Assembly (NCBI RefSeq): GCF_001420605.1
Contig: NZ_LJIZ01000032.1
Location: forward strand, 124,001-188,000
Direction: 5' to 3'
Length of the DNA: 64,000 nucleotides
DNA from: Bacillus sp. FJAT-25509
GTDB taxonomy: Bacteria; Bacillota; Bacilli; Bacillales; Bacillaceae_G
Position numbers and translations under genes: made by a program. Below are positions 1 to 8,722 of this stretch, piece after piece. The first letter of the stretch is position 1. Each line of letters starts with the position of its first letter. The notes under the pieces are model-generated. The model made no database searches and was not told where the DNA came from. It was given only the letters and a program-made list of their open reading frames with translations.

Positions 1-45
1 TTCTTTTGAAATACTAGCCTGATGCCAAACGATATTTTTAGACAT
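1..45 (-). CDS. cysC: Adenylylsulfate kinase CysC, first 15 codons only
   Basis: Only the start of this gene is in the window; it runs off the left edge. The visible N-terminus reads MSKNIVWHQASISKE, which resembles the start of Bacillus APS kinases (IVWH followed by a short polar stretch). The ATG sits just after the sat stop codon, and a TAGGAG ribosome binding site overlaps that stop, so it is probably co-transcribed with sat. APS kinase phosphorylates adenylylsulfate to PAPS. The call rests on 15 residues plus context, so it is reasonable but not certain. Confidence 0.7.
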   Translation of the reverse strand, partial: MSKNIVWHQASISKE

Positions 46-57
46 TTAACTTTACTC

Positions 58-1209
58 CTAATCTACAGAAATTGATTCAGGTTCTTTTAAACCTTCAATT
101 AGTACTTCAACAACTTCTTTTCTACTAAAAGCAGAAGGAGGAATTTCACCTTTTTTTAGCATTTCACGAACCTTCGTACCGGATAACGTTACGTGATACT
201 CGCTACTATGCGGGCATGTTTTGGTAGATGCCATATTTTCGCACTTTGAGCAATAGAAACTATTTTCAAAGAATAGGAGAGAGATACCTAATTCGTCTTG
301 TGAAAACTTTTGAAAGATTTTTTGTGCATCATAAGTTCCGTAATAATTACCAACACCAGCATGATCACGACCAACAATAAAATGCGTGCATCCGTAATTT
401 TTTCTAACAATCGAATGGAACACAGCTTCTCTTGGTCCTGCATATCGCATTGCGGCAGGGAATACGGCTAAAAATACACGATCTGTTGGATAATAGTTTT
501 GGAGTAATACTTTATAGCTTTTCATTCGGACTTCTGCAGGAATATCGTCCGATTTTGTTTCTCCAACTAATGGGTTTAAGAACAAACCATCCACAATTTC
601 AAGTGCGGTTTTCTGAATATATTCATGGGCACGATGAACTGGATTACGAGTTTGAAACCCAACTATTTTCTTCCAATTTAATGATGCAAATTTTTCTCTC
701 GTTTCTTTTGGACTTAAATAATGTTCAGTGAATTGAGTACGATTAATTTGTCTAATAACAGTTACTTCGCCACCTAAGTAAACATCACCACGAGAATACA
801 TTTTTGCTACTCCAGGGTGGTTTGTGTCAGTTGTACCATAAACAAACTGAGCCTCAAGTAATTTGTTAGGTGTATAAATATCATCAATCTTTAATAAGCC
901 ATATACATTATTTTCCCAAGTCAGTTTAACTAGTTCTCCTAGTTTTAGATTGCTAGCTAATTGTCCACTAATAGGAAGGGTAATTGGAATACTCCACACA
1001 TTCCCGTCTTTTAATCTCATTGTGCTTACGACTTGCTCATAATCATCCTTTCCTAAATAACCAGTAAGGGGACTATAAGCTCCATTTCCAATTAACTCTA
1101 GATCACTTAACGCAATTAAATCTAAAGGAATTTCCTTCAAACCATCTTTAACAGTAACTTCTGGATTAAAGCGATTAATTAAGACACCGCCATGAGGGGC
1201 TAAACTCAT
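58..1209 (-). CDS. sat: Sulfate adenylyltransferase (ATP sulfurylase)
   Basis: Makes adenylylsulfate (APS) from sulfate and ATP, the first step of sulfate assimilation in the cytoplasm. The 383-residue protein has the ATP-sulfurylase signature [15 protein letters not shown], the second nucleotide-binding motif [12 protein letters not shown], and a C-terminal Cys-rich stretch ([16 protein letters not shown]) found in Bacillus-type enzymes. The reading frame stays open 22 codons further upstream, but an AAGGAGTG site lies just before the ATG at 1209 (MSLAPHGG), and that start fits family length. It sits between cysH and cysC in a minus-strand operon. Confidence 0.95.
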   Translation of the reverse strand: MSLAPHGGVLINRFNPEVTVKDGLKEIPLDLIALSDLELIGNGAYSPLTGYLGKDDYEQVVSTMRLKDGNVWSIPITLPISGQLASNLKLGELVKLTWENNVYGLLKIDDIYTPNKLLEAQFVYGTTDTNHPGVAKMYSRGDVYLGGEVTVIRQINRTQFTEHYLSPKETREKFASLNWKKIVGFQTRNPVHRAHEYIQKTALEIVDGLFLNPLVGETKSDDIPAEVRMKSYKVLLQNYYPTDRVFLAVFPAAMRYAGPREAVFHSIVRKNYGCTHFIVGRDHAGVGNYYGTYDAQKIFQKFSQDELGISLLFFENSFYCSKCENMASTKTCPHSSEYHVTLSGTKVREMLKKGEIPPSAFSRKEVVEVLIEGLKEPESISVD

Positions 1210-1288
1210 TTCTAAACACTCCTTCAATTTTCCTATTTTAATAGTTAGTAAGAATAAACTTTCATTTTTTAGCATCTATTATAGACAA

Positions 1289-1990
1289 CTAATCATGTAA
1301 CCCACATTCAGTTTTTTGTGATCCAGACCAACGACCAGAGCGACTATCTGAAGAACTTGAAGCAGGTAATGTACATACCTCACAACCAATACTCGGGTAC
1401 CCTATATCGTGTAAAGGATTGTACGGTAGATTTTTGTAATAGACATATCGCCAAACTTCCTTCCAAGTCCAATGGATTAACGGACAAATTTTAATTGAGC
1501 TGAACTTATTATCTAGATTAAGAAATTCTGTTTTTTGTCTTGAAGGAGATTGTTCCCTTCTTAAGCCAGACACCCAAGCTGGAGCCCCCTTTAGAGCTTC
1601 TTGAAGCGGTAGGATTTTGCGAATATTACAGCACTTATTCGGTTCACGTTTCCATAACTCATCTCCATGAATACTTGCTTGCTCTTCTAAAGTCAGACTT
1701 GGTGTTTTCTTTTCTATTTGTAAGCTTGGATATTTAGCTTGCACGCGGTCTATTAATTCATAAGTTTCCTTGAAATGTAGGCCGGTCTCTAAGAAAACAA
1801 CCTTTGCATCAGGTTTTACTTTTGAAATTAAATCAATTAATAAGATTCCCTCAACTCCAAAGCTGCAAGCATAAACTAGGTCATCACCATAGGTTTTGTA
1901 AGCCCACTCTAGTACTTCAAGTGCACCTTTTGTTTCATTATCAATCGAAAAGTCAGGAATGCTTTTCACGTTCCAATTTTCAAATCTCAT
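1289..1990 (-). CDS. cysH: Phosphoadenylyl/adenylyl-sulfate reductase CysH
   Basis: Reduces activated sulfate (APS or PAPS) to sulfite using thioredoxin. The 233-residue protein carries the CC/CxxC set seen in iron-sulfur-cluster-containing reductases: Cys120-Cys121 (NKCCNIRK) and Cys203/Cys206 (IGCEVCT). It also has the substrate loop [11 protein letters not shown] at about 141-151 and the catalytic C-terminal cysteine in ECGLHD (Cys229). The four cluster cysteines suggest an APS-type enzyme that may also accept PAPS, as reported for B. subtilis CysH. GGAGG precedes the ATG. The gap to sat is 79 bases. Confidence 0.94.
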   Translation of the reverse strand: MRFENWNVKSIPDFSIDNETKGALEVLEWAYKTYGDDLVYACSFGVEGILLIDLISKVKPDAKVVFLETGLHFKETYELIDRVQAKYPSLQIEKKTPSLTLEEQASIHGDELWKREPNKCCNIRKILPLQEALKGAPAWVSGLRREQSPSRQKTEFLNLDNKFSSIKICPLIHWTWKEVWRYVYYKNLPYNPLHDIGYPSIGCEVCTLPASSSSDSRSGRWSGSQKTECGLHD

Positions 1991-2039
1991 TTTCTTTCCT
2001 CCAATTGACTATTGAAGCCAAGTTATCCTAAAAAGAAAA

Positions 2040-2081
2040 GGCAGCTCAAATCTACATTTTCATACGTAGACTTGAGCTGCC
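2040..2081 (-). terminator. Hairpin with T-rich tail between yezD and cysH
   Basis: Two 16-base arms (2040-2055 and 2066-2081) form a near-perfect stem, with one mismatch and a 10-base loop. On the minus strand it is followed by CTTTTCTTTT. It lies after the yezD stop and before the cysH ribosome binding site, so it could be a partial terminator that lowers cysH and sat transcription relative to yezD. Confidence 0.7.
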
Positions 2082-2110
2082 TCTAGTTTTTCTAGTCAGC
2101 AGGAACATAT

Positions 2111-2254
2111 TTACTTTAATCGTATTTTTTCTTGCTTTTCTACTTGAATAATTCTCCCATCTTGAACGACTAATGTGATTGTTCCAAATCTTAAACCATT
2201 AAGTAACGATTCCACGACCTCAATGATGGGTTTTAAGTCGTTGGTTTGGCTCAT
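2111..2254 (-). CDS. yezD: YezD-like small protein (DUF2292)
   Basis: A 47-residue protein that begins MSQTNDLKPIIEVVESLLNG and contains the pattern GTITLVVQDGRIIQVE followed by a basic tail. The compact helix plus beta-hairpin pattern and the invariant-looking LVVQDGRIIQ strand match the DUF2292/YezD family from memory. AGGAGG lies 6 bases before the ATG. It is the first gene of the minus-strand sulfate-assimilation operon. Its function is unknown; the location suggests a role tied to sulfur assimilation. Confidence 0.8.
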   Translation of the reverse strand: MSQTNDLKPIIEVVESLLNGLRFGTITLVVQDGRIIQVEKQEKIRLK

Positions 2255-2593
2255 GAGCTTCCTCCTAGAATTTAATTACAACTAAGTCTATCAGAATTAT
2301 ATGGATTGTCAATTTCAAAAATGATAATTTATTAAAAATTTATATATTTCTTAATTTTGTATGATGTGATTAAAGTTCCCCAAGATATGTCAAATATATG
2401 GAAATTATTAGTAAAATCCATTATGATAAATAAAACAGTGAACTAATAAGATTGTTCCAAAAGTAAAACTCTGTTTTGCAATTTAATATTTAACAAAAAT
2501 TATTTTGTTCTTATAAGCTATTAATGAATATACAATTATGTAAGAAAGTATAATAATGGAATAACAATTATTTACACCAAAAGGAGGCACGTT
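2255..2593. other. Divergent intergenic region between yezD and yuiD
   Basis: This 339-base AT-rich gap separates the minus-strand sulfur operon from yuiD. It holds the likely yezD promoter near its left edge. On the plus side I found no convincing -35/-10 pair for yuiD, and no riboswitch fold. Confidence 0.5.
2285..2312 (-). promoter_or_regulatory. SigA-like promoter of the yezD-cysH-sat operon
   Basis: On the minus strand a perfect TTGACA (2307-2312) is followed, after 16 bases, by TAGACT (2285-2290). The predicted start is about 20 bases before the yezD ribosome binding site. The -10 matches consensus at four of six positions, so this is a plausible but unproven promoter. Confidence 0.5.
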
Positions 2594-3019
2594 TTGACGA
2601 TTCTTCATAACGAACCATTAATTTCAGCCGTAATAGCGTGGTTTATTGCGCAGTTTTTAAAAGTCATTATTCATTTATTTAAAGAAAAAGAATTTGATAT
2701 ATCTAAGTTTTTTGCTTCTGGTGGTATGCCAAGTTCACATTCCTCAACAGTTACTGGATTAGCATTAAGTGTTGGATTAACAGAAGGATTTGAAAATGTT
2801 ACTTTCGCAATCTCAGCAATTTTTGCTACGATTATTATGTATGATGCTTCTGGTGTAAGATTGGCTGTTAGTAAACATGCAAAGTTATTAAATGATTTTT
2901 TTCATGGAAGAATTAAAAATTATAAAGCATTAAATGAACTAGTAGGTCATACTTCATATGAAGTTGTTGTTGGAGCATTAATTGGAATCATCATTGCAAT
3001 CATAGTTTCAAGATTTTAA
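2594..3019 (+). CDS. yuiD: Divergent PAP2 family membrane protein YuiD
   Basis: A 141-residue integral membrane protein of the DUF212 family, distantly related to PAP2 acid phosphatases. It has GGMPSSHSSTVTGLA (about residues 42-56) and YDASGVRLAVSKHA, the conserved family blocks, with hydrophobic segments at both ends. The start is TTG, set by AAGGAGG 8 bases upstream. The substrate is not known. It stands alone between the sulfur operon and an MMPL transporter. Confidence 0.88.
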   Translation: MTILHNEPLISAVIAWFIAQFLKVIIHLFKEKEFDISKFFASGGMPSSHSSTVTGLALSVGLTEGFENVTFAISAIFATIIMYDASGVRLAVSKHAKLLNDFFHGRIKNYKALNELVGHTSYEVVVGALIGIIIAIIVSRF

Positions 3020-3066
3020 CGCTCTAATATAAATCAAATTGATTTATATTATGGGCGTTTTTTTAC
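3018..3066 (+). terminator. Terminator after yuiD
   Basis: A long stem of about 20 bases (3018-3037 with 3039-3059) with an AT-rich centre, followed by a run of T. Confidence 0.85.
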
Positions 3067-3155
3067 ATGTTTTCTGACTCAAAATATAAATCAATAGGCG
3101 AATTTACATCGGTTTGATAAGATATTGGTAGGATATGTAAATAAGGAGTGGAAAA

Positions 3156-5387
3156 ATGAAAAGTACAGTAAGTGAAAATAGTGCTTGGAAAAAGGTGGGT
3201 CGAACGATTTATCAATTCCGATATTTTGTTATTGCAATTTTAGCTGTATTTTCAATCATTCTAGGTATTTATTCGAAGCATTTACCTGGCATTTTAGATG
3301 GAGATGGTTTTAGAACACCTGGAGAGTATGAAAAAGCTAAGAATGTACTTGAAAAAGAATTTGAACAATCGCCAGATTCACTCATCATTTTACTTGAGCG
3401 AAAAAAGGGTGCCACAAGCGTCGAATTCCAATCTGACATTGAACGGATTGTGAAGGAAGTTCAAAAAGAAAAGAATATAAAACAATTTCATGACCCTCTA
3501 ACGAATCCGGGTATGAAAAAAGATAATATTGCTTACATGTCTCTTTTATACAATGAGAAGGATCACGATAAGCTTGTTGATCTAAACAATAAATTTGCAA
3601 AAAAGGTAGAGTCATTATCAGATGATACAGTAAAGGTAGGGACAACTGGATTTACAATCATTAGTGATGTAATGAATAAAACTAGTCAAGAAGACTTAAA
3701 GAAAGCAGAAATGATTGGTGTTCCGATTGCGTTTATCGTTCTATTTTTTGCGTTTGGAAGTTTAGTTGCATCTGCTATTCCAATCATAATCGGTATGATT
3801 AGTATTTTAAGTACATTTGGAATTCTATTCTTTATAGGTAAGCATGTTGATTTATCAATCTTTGTCTTAAATGTTGCACCGATGATTGGATTAGCATTAT
3901 CAATCGATTTTGCGTTATTATTCGTAAGCCGTTATAAAACTGAATTACAAAATCATTCAACAGTGAAAGAAGCAATTAGTGTAACATTTGCAACTGCAGG
4001 AAGAGCGATTATTTTTTCAGGTATTTGTGTATTTATTGGATTATCAGCGCTGTACTTCATAAATATTGATCTATTTAGAAGTGTCGCAATAAGTGGGGCA
4101 GTTGTTGTATTAGTTAGTTTATTTTTATCTTTAACTTTATTACCAGCAGTACTTTCAGCTCTTGGTAAAAATATTAATAAAGGTACGTTAAAATCGATTG
4201 CGAATCGAAGCCAAGACCAGCAACAAGCAGTTTGGAGAAAATTTGCAAATTTCGTTATGAAAAGACCAATCATCATGGCACTAACATCATTAATCATTTT
4301 AGGTCTTTTCGTCATTCCAATCAGGGATGTGCACCTAAATATACCGACAATTGATGCACTACCAAAGGATGCAACGTCGCGAATTAATTATGAAAAATAT
4401 CAAAAAGCTTTTCTTCCGGAAGCTCAAAAACACGGAACGATCTCAATTGTTTTAGAATCTAATACTGATTTTTTAAAGCAAAATAATGTTAACGCATTAG
4501 ATAAAATTCAGAAGAAGCTTGAAGATGACAAAAATGTTTATGAAGTTAAAAGTGTATTAAATGCAGTTAATTTAAACGCTCAGCAATTATTACCTGCTTT
4601 AAAATCTCCAAATGCATCAAAAATTCAGCCTGCGATTGATGCCTATATTAAAAAGAATAAAACTTATATTCAAGTATTCTTTAATTCTGATCCTAAATCA
4701 GGAAAAGGAAAGCAATGGGTAAGGGATTTTGAAGATAAATATAATGGGAAAATTGAGGGACTTGATTATACTGTAGGTGGCCAAGTGAAATTTGAACAAG
4801 AATTATTTGATGAGATTACAGATAATATTGTATACGGTTTACTTGTGATTATGGTTAGTACTTTTATCATACTAATGATTGCATTTAGGTCCATTATCAT
4901 TCCAATCAAAGCGATATTGATGAATGTATTATCTTTAAGTGCAACGTTTGGAATCATTACTTGGCTATTTCAAGGTGGTAATTTTGGCCTACCTCAATCT
5001 GATATCATGTTGATTTTACCAGTGTTTGTCTTTGGATTAGTTTTCGGTTTAAGTATGGACTATGAAGTATTTTTAATGTCGAGAATGCAAGAGCTATATT
5101 ATGAATCGGGAGATAATACTTATTCAACAAGAGAAGGATTAGTATCGACGAGCCGAATCATCACATCAGCAGCATCCATTATGATTGTTATTACAGGAGC
5201 ATTTGCTTTTACGGATATGGTACCTGTTAAACAGATGGGAATCGGGATTGCTATAGCCATTTTCTTGGATGCTACAATCGTTCGCTTAGTTTTAGTTCCT
5301 AGCTTAATGCAGTTATTTGGAAAATGGAATTGGTGGTTTCCATTTGCGAAAAATAAAATCGAGGAACCATCTGAACGAGTTGGATAA
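3156..5387 (+). CDS. ydfJ: MMPL/RND-family membrane transporter (YdfJ-like)
   Basis: A 743-residue protein with the duplicated MMPL architecture. Each half has one N-terminal membrane helix, a large extracytoplasmic domain (about residues 40-180 and 400-545), and a bundle of about five helices. The proton-relay type motifs are visible in helix 4 of each half: GLALSIDFALLFVSRYK and GLSMDYEVFLMSRMQE. Such proteins export lipids or drug-like compounds; the substrate here cannot be read from sequence. AAGGAG precedes the ATG. The gene is monocistronic between terminators. Confidence 0.9.
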   Translation: MKSTVSENSAWKKVGRTIYQFRYFVIAILAVFSIILGIYSKHLPGILDGDGFRTPGEYEKAKNVLEKEFEQSPDSLIILLERKKGATSVEFQSDIERIVKEVQKEKNIKQFHDPLTNPGMKKDNIAYMSLLYNEKDHDKLVDLNNKFAKKVESLSDDTVKVGTTGFTIISDVMNKTSQEDLKKAEMIGVPIAFIVLFFAFGSLVASAIPIIIGMISILSTFGILFFIGKHVDLSIFVLNVAPMIGLALSIDFALLFVSRYKTELQNHSTVKEAISVTFATAGRAIIFSGICVFIGLSALYFINIDLFRSVAISGAVVVLVSLFLSLTLLPAVLSALGKNINKGTLKSIANRSQDQQQAVWRKFANFVMKRPIIMALTSLIILGLFVIPIRDVHLNIPTIDALPKDATSRINYEKYQKAFLPEAQKHGTISIVLESNTDFLKQNNVNALDKIQKKLEDDKNVYEVKSVLNAVNLNAQQLLPALKSPNASKIQPAIDAYIKKNKTYIQVFFNSDPKSGKGKQWVRDFEDKYNGKIEGLDYTVGGQVKFEQELFDEITDNIVYGLLVIMVSTFIILMIAFRSIIIPIKAILMNVLSLSATFGIITWLFQGGNFGLPQSDIMLILPVFVFGLVFGLSMDYEVFLMSRMQELYYESGDNTYSTREGLVSTSRIITSAASIMIVITGAFAFTDMVPVKQMGIGIAIAIFLDATIVRLVLVPSLMQLFGKWNWWFPFAKNKIEEPSERVG

Positions 5388-5400
5388 TTCAATTAAAGGA

Positions 5401-5438
5401 AACTGTTATTCAGTTCATATTTGAATAGCAGTTTTTTT
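5401..5438 (+). terminator. Terminator after the MMPL gene
   Basis: Stem AACTGTTATTCA with TGAATAGCAGTT, followed by seven T. Confidence 0.85.
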
Positions 5439-5551
5439 ATATTTTAGTGAAATAACTCGGCCTGTGTAAAAATTCTCAATTTTTCGAAACTATAGATAAT
5501 GCATGGTCAAATTTGGTAAACTAAAGAAATGAAAGAGGGGGAGAAGGGAAA

Positions 5552-6187
5552 ATGTTAAAAAGATCGATTAGAGCAATTTTAATAAGCTGTCTTGTATTAA
5601 CGCTCAGCTTATTAGCAGCATGTGGAAACAATAATGAAAAATCTGCAAATGGTAAAAAACATGGGAAATTACCAATAGCAACGATAAAGGTAAAAGACTA
5701 TGGTGTTATTAAAGCTGAATTATATCCTAATATTGCACCAAACACTGTAGATAATTTTATCTCACTAGCAAACAAAGGATTTTATAATGGATTAACATTC
5801 CATCGAGTTGTTAGAGACTTCGTAATTCAAGGTGGCGATCCTCAGGGAACTGGTGGCGGTGGTCCAGGATATGCAATTGATGGCGAATTTACATCAAACG
5901 GCTTTAAAAATAACTTAAAACATACAACAGGTGTACTATCTATGGCAAGAACTGGTGATCCAAATAGTGCTGGAAGTCAATTTTTCATAATGGCGAACGA
6001 TACTCCTGACCTTGATGGACAATATGCTTCATTTGGTAAAGTGACTGAAGGAATCGATATTGTTAAGAAAATTGACGCTGTTGAAGTAGATTCAATGGAA
6101 AAACCTGTTACTCCAGTAATCATCGAGTCTATAAAAGTAGATACAAAAGGCGAGAAATACGCTAAACCAAAAACTCATAAAGAATAA
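5552..6187 (+). CDS. Lipoprotein peptidyl-prolyl cis-trans isomerase (cyclophilin)
   Basis: A 211-residue cyclophilin expected to be anchored outside the membrane. A hydrophobic signal peptide ends in a lipobox LLAAC with the lipid-modified cysteine at about residue 24. The catalytic core has FHRVVRDFVIQGGDPQGTG, ARTGDPNSAGSQFFI and FGKVTEGIDIVKKI, which carry the usual Arg, Phe, Gln and Phe active-site positions. It probably helps fold exported proteins. A strong GAGGGGGAGAAGG site precedes the ATG. Its C-terminal codons also form the first arm of its terminator. Confidence 0.92.
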   Translation: MLKRSIRAILISCLVLTLSLLAACGNNNEKSANGKKHGKLPIATIKVKDYGVIKAELYPNIAPNTVDNFISLANKGFYNGLTFHRVVRDFVIQGGDPQGTGGGGPGYAIDGEFTSNGFKNNLKHTTGVLSMARTGDPNSAGSQFFIMANDTPDLDGQYASFGKVTEGIDIVKKIDAVEVDSMEKPVTPVIIESIKVDTKGEKYAKPKTHKE

Positions 6188-6205
6188 TGAGTTTTTGGTT
6201 TTAAT
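6164..6205 (+). terminator. Terminator overlapping the end of the cyclophilin gene
   Basis: Fifteen-base arms (6164-6178 and 6187-6201). The left arm encodes the last residues of the protein and the stop codon sits in the loop. The T-run is short. Confidence 0.75.
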
Positions 6206-6223
6206 GGCTCCTACATAAAACGC

Positions 6224-6257
6224 AAAAAACTACTTCACAAAAATGAAGTAGTTTTTT
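6224..6257. terminator. Bidirectional terminator
   Basis: AAAAAACTACTTCA pairs with TGAAGTAGTTTTTT. The symmetric A-run and T-run allow it to stop both plus-strand read-through and the minus-strand yqhL gene. Confidence 0.85.
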
Positions 6258-6276
6258 CATTTAAATTAAATGTGGA

Positions 6277-6672
6277 TTATAAACCTTTTTTTATTTTACC
6301 AGACCAAAGTTTGTAGCCGCCTTTAAGTTGGTAAAGTTCTGTTACACCTTGTTTACGTAAAATACGTGCAGCTTGTCCAGGACGAACGCCCATTTGATCA
6401 TATAAATATACTGCTTGGTCTTTACGAATTTCTTTTGAACGCGTTTTTAATTGTGCGAACGGAATATTACGAGCACCTAATATATGGCCGTTCTTAAAAT
6501 CTTCTTGATCTCGTAAGTCAATTAGCTGAGCTTTACGGTAGCCAGCACGAAATTCTTCCTCACTTAACGTTTTAATTAAACGTTTTTGGTAGAAATACAT
6601 AACTATTGAGTATACAATGATACCTAGTACGACAAAAATTATTGGTAAAAACTGACTCAAATTTTTCAACAC
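6277..6672 (-). CDS. yqhL: Membrane-anchored rhodanese-like protein YqhL, catalytic Cys missing
   Basis: A 131-residue protein with one N-terminal membrane helix (about residues 7-27) and a single rhodanese domain. The CH2A-like segment RDQEDFKNGHILGARNIPF is clear. At the active-site loop, where a rhodanese has a catalytic Cys, it reads YLYDQMGVRPGQAARIL. Asp occupies the Cys position, so sulfurtransferase activity is unlikely and a binding role is more probable. It lies back to back with lipM, as in B. subtilis. Confidence 0.88.
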   Translation of the reverse strand: MLKNLSQFLPIIFVVLGIIVYSIVMYFYQKRLIKTLSEEEFRAGYRKAQLIDLRDQEDFKNGHILGARNIPFAQLKTRSKEIRKDQAVYLYDQMGVRPGQAARILRKQGVTELYQLKGGYKLWSGKIKKGL

Positions 6673-6775
6673 CTTTCAATTACCTACTTATCTTATTATA
6701 ATTCTCTAGTAGGATTGTGCAAGAAACTTTCATTAAAAAAGTAAAAATTTATCGAAAAATGAGGAGATTTTCAAC

Positions 6776-7609
6776 ATGACAAAGACAAAGTGGAATTTTA
6801 TTAATAGCGGAGTAAAATCAGGTAGCTATAATATGGCTCTTGATGAATGTTTAATCAAGTGGCAAAGTGAAGAAGGTTTTCTTCCAACACTTCGTTTCTA
6901 TGAATGGGAAAATCCTACTGTAACAATCGGATATTTCCAAAAAAACCAAGAAATAAGTTTAGAAGCATTAAAAAAATATAACGGTGATTTTGTAAGACGC
7001 CAAACTGGTGGAAGAAGCGTACTTCATCACGATGAATTAACTTATAGCGTAATTGTCCCAGAAAGCTACCCAAATATGCCGGTATCAGTTACAGAAGCAT
7101 ATCGAGTTATTTCAATGGGAATTTTAGAAGGGTACAAGCTACTTGGTTTAGATGCATCTTTTTCTGTACCAAAAACTGCTGAAGAAAAAAATCAATTAAA
7201 AAACCCAGCAAGTGCCGTTTGCTTTGATGCTCCATCATGGTATGAAGTTGTTGTAAATGATAAAAAAATTGCTGGAAGTGCTCAAACGAGACAGAAGGGC
7301 TCAATTCTTCAGCACGGTTCAATTCCTTTAAATATTGATGTTGATATGCTATATGACCTATATATTTTCTCTTCAGACGCAGTGAGAGATAGAATGAAAA
7401 AACGATTCTTAGATCGTGCAACATGGATCAATGCAGAAAGTACTACTCCTAAAACAATGGCTGACTTGTATGAAGCATTTGAAAAAGGCTTCGAAATGGG
7501 CTTAGATATCGAGTTGGTGCCTTATGAATTAACAGAGGCTCAAGAGAAGGAAGTACAGGAATTAGCTGCTACTAAATACAATACTGAGGAATGGAATTTA
7601 CGTAAGTAG
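6776..7609 (+). CDS. lipM: Octanoyltransferase LipM
   Basis: Transfers octanoate from acyl carrier protein to the H protein GcvH, starting lipoic acid assembly in Bacillus. The 277-residue protein has the cofactor-transferase fold motifs RRQTGGRSVLHHDELTYS (about residues 74-91), the nucleophilic cysteine in ASAVCFDAPSWYEV, and KIAGSAQTRQKGSILQHGSI. GAGGAG precedes the ATG. Lipoylated enzymes it would ultimately serve include the branched-chain E2 (bkdB) in this window. Confidence 0.94.
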   Translation: MTKTKWNFINSGVKSGSYNMALDECLIKWQSEEGFLPTLRFYEWENPTVTIGYFQKNQEISLEALKKYNGDFVRRQTGGRSVLHHDELTYSVIVPESYPNMPVSVTEAYRVISMGILEGYKLLGLDASFSVPKTAEEKNQLKNPASAVCFDAPSWYEVVVNDKKIAGSAQTRQKGSILQHGSIPLNIDVDMLYDLYIFSSDAVRDRMKKRFLDRATWINAESTTPKTMADLYEAFEKGFEMGLDIELVPYELTEAQEKEVQELAATKYNTEEWNLRK

Positions 7610-7618
7610 TTTTTTATT

Positions 7619-7644
7619 GAAAGCCTTTTTGGCTTTCTTTTTTT
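7619..7644 (+). terminator. Terminator after lipM
   Basis: GAAAGCC, a five-T loop and GGCTTTC, followed by seven T. Confidence 0.88.
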
Positions 7645-7790
7645 GCATTGAGGAGGGCGAATAAAGGAAGAAGAGAGCAAATAAATCTGAGAGACTGCAA
7701 ATTATGCAGGATATCCTTTTGGCTTTATTGTTGTGCTCCTATTTATATGCATGAAGATTGAGTTGTGGGCTATGAGGAGCTTTTTTTATT

Positions 7791-8062
7791 CGTTTAAAGG
7801 ATGCATTAGGTGAATTGGCAAATGAGAAGATGATGTTTGAACTTTTTAACATCGTTTTACTAAGCCTGCCAAAAAGGTGATTTTAGAGAGGTATCCTAAT
7901 ACTAAACTTGAAATGGATGAAGAGAAAAGGAAATATAAATGGGGAAAATACGGAATTGGAAAATATGTTTATCAAAAAGAAGAAGCTGCTTCAATTTAAG
8001 AGACAATTTCTGGTTATATAAAAAAGTATTTTCCTAATGGAGAAATTCAATATTTTACATAA
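7791..8062 (+). pseudogene. splB: Remnant of a spore photoproduct lyase gene (splB)
   Basis: In frame from 7853 the translation is RFTKPAKKVILERYP, then NTKLEMDEEKRKYKWGKYG and KYVYQKEEAASI. A TAA stop follows, then ETISGYIKKYFPNGEIQYFT and a second TAA (8060-8062). This matches the C-terminus of Bacillus SplB as I know it. Upstream, at 7791-7850, FRLKDALGELANEKMMFELFN continues in another frame. One missing base near 7850 (AACATCGT where AACCATCGT is expected) would join the two. The radical-SAM part is absent. So the remnant has a 5' truncation, a frameshift and an internal stop. Confidence 0.82.
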
Positions 8063-8065
8063 TGA

Positions 8066-8090
8066 AGTGTATCTATTTCATAGGTACACT
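8066..8090 (+). terminator. Hairpin after the splB remnant
   Basis: AGTGTATCT pairs with AGGTACACT (one G-U), followed by CTTATTATTTT. It probably survives from the original gene. Confidence 0.6.
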
Positions 8091-8244
8091 CTTATTATTT
8101 TCATCATACTCTTATACAGAATGACGATCTATTAACATTTAAATGAGTTCACCTTAATTGCACTTTTGGTTTATGTGTTGTATCATTTTATTTGATGCTT
8201 ATTGTGACGGAATAAAGTTTGAATGACTGTATTGGAGGAAGATC

Positions 8245-8682
8245 ATGCCCACACCAAGTATGGAAGATTATATTGAACAAATTTACCTTTTAATTGAAGA
8301 TAAAGGGTATGCTCGCGTATCTGATATTGCCGAAGCATTATCTGTACACCCATCGTCAGTGACCAAAATGGTGCAAAAACTAGATAAAGACGATTACTTA
8401 ATTTATGAAAAATATAGAGGGTTAATCCTAACACAAAAAGGTAAAAAGATGGGAAAAAGACTTGTCTATCGCCATGTATTACTTGAGCAATTCTTAAGAA
8501 TTATTGGGGTAGATGAAAACTTAATTTATCAAGATGTTGAAGGAATGGAACATCATATGAGTTGGGAAGCGATTGATCGAATTGGAGAACTAGTACAGTT
8601 CTTTGAAGAAGATAAAAATCGAATCGAAGAATTAAAAAATATTCAAAAGTCGAATGAAACCCAATCGAATTCGAATAATTAA
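8245..8682 (+). CDS. mntR: Manganese-dependent transcriptional regulator MntR
   Basis: A 145-residue DtxR-family repressor that turns off manganese uptake genes when Mn(II) is plentiful. The winged-helix domain is at about 1-70 (recognition helix [12 protein letters not shown]) and the dimerization domain at 71-140. The known metal ligands are present at the expected numbers: Asp8, Glu11, His77, Glu99, Glu102 and His103. GGAGGAAGATC precedes the ATG. The sequence is very close to B. subtilis MntR throughout. Confidence 0.97.
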   Translation: MPTPSMEDYIEQIYLLIEDKGYARVSDIAEALSVHPSSVTKMVQKLDKDDYLIYEKYRGLILTQKGKKMGKRLVYRHVLLEQFLRIIGVDENLIYQDVEGMEHHMSWEAIDRIGELVQFFEEDKNRIEELKNIQKSNETQSNSNN

Positions 8683-8722
8683 AAAGACCGTGCTTAGTAG
8701 GAAGCACGGTCTTTCTTTTTGC
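8683..8722. terminator. Convergent terminator between mntR and yqhP
   Basis: AAAGACCGTGCTT pairs with AAGCACGGTCTTT, with flanking A and T runs that allow function in both directions. The minus-strand yqhP stop codon lies within it. Confidence 0.88.

Noticed and set aside
432-731. 99-codon plus-strand frame inside sat
   Set aside because: It is the antisense shadow of a well-supported enzyme gene and shows no ribosome binding site or family pattern.
7681-7790. Small RNA or second terminator just upstream of the splB remnant
   Set aside because: CTGCA/TGCAG and a widely spaced GCTCCT/AGGAGC pair with T-run are present, but the loops are long and there is no promoter; too weak to list.
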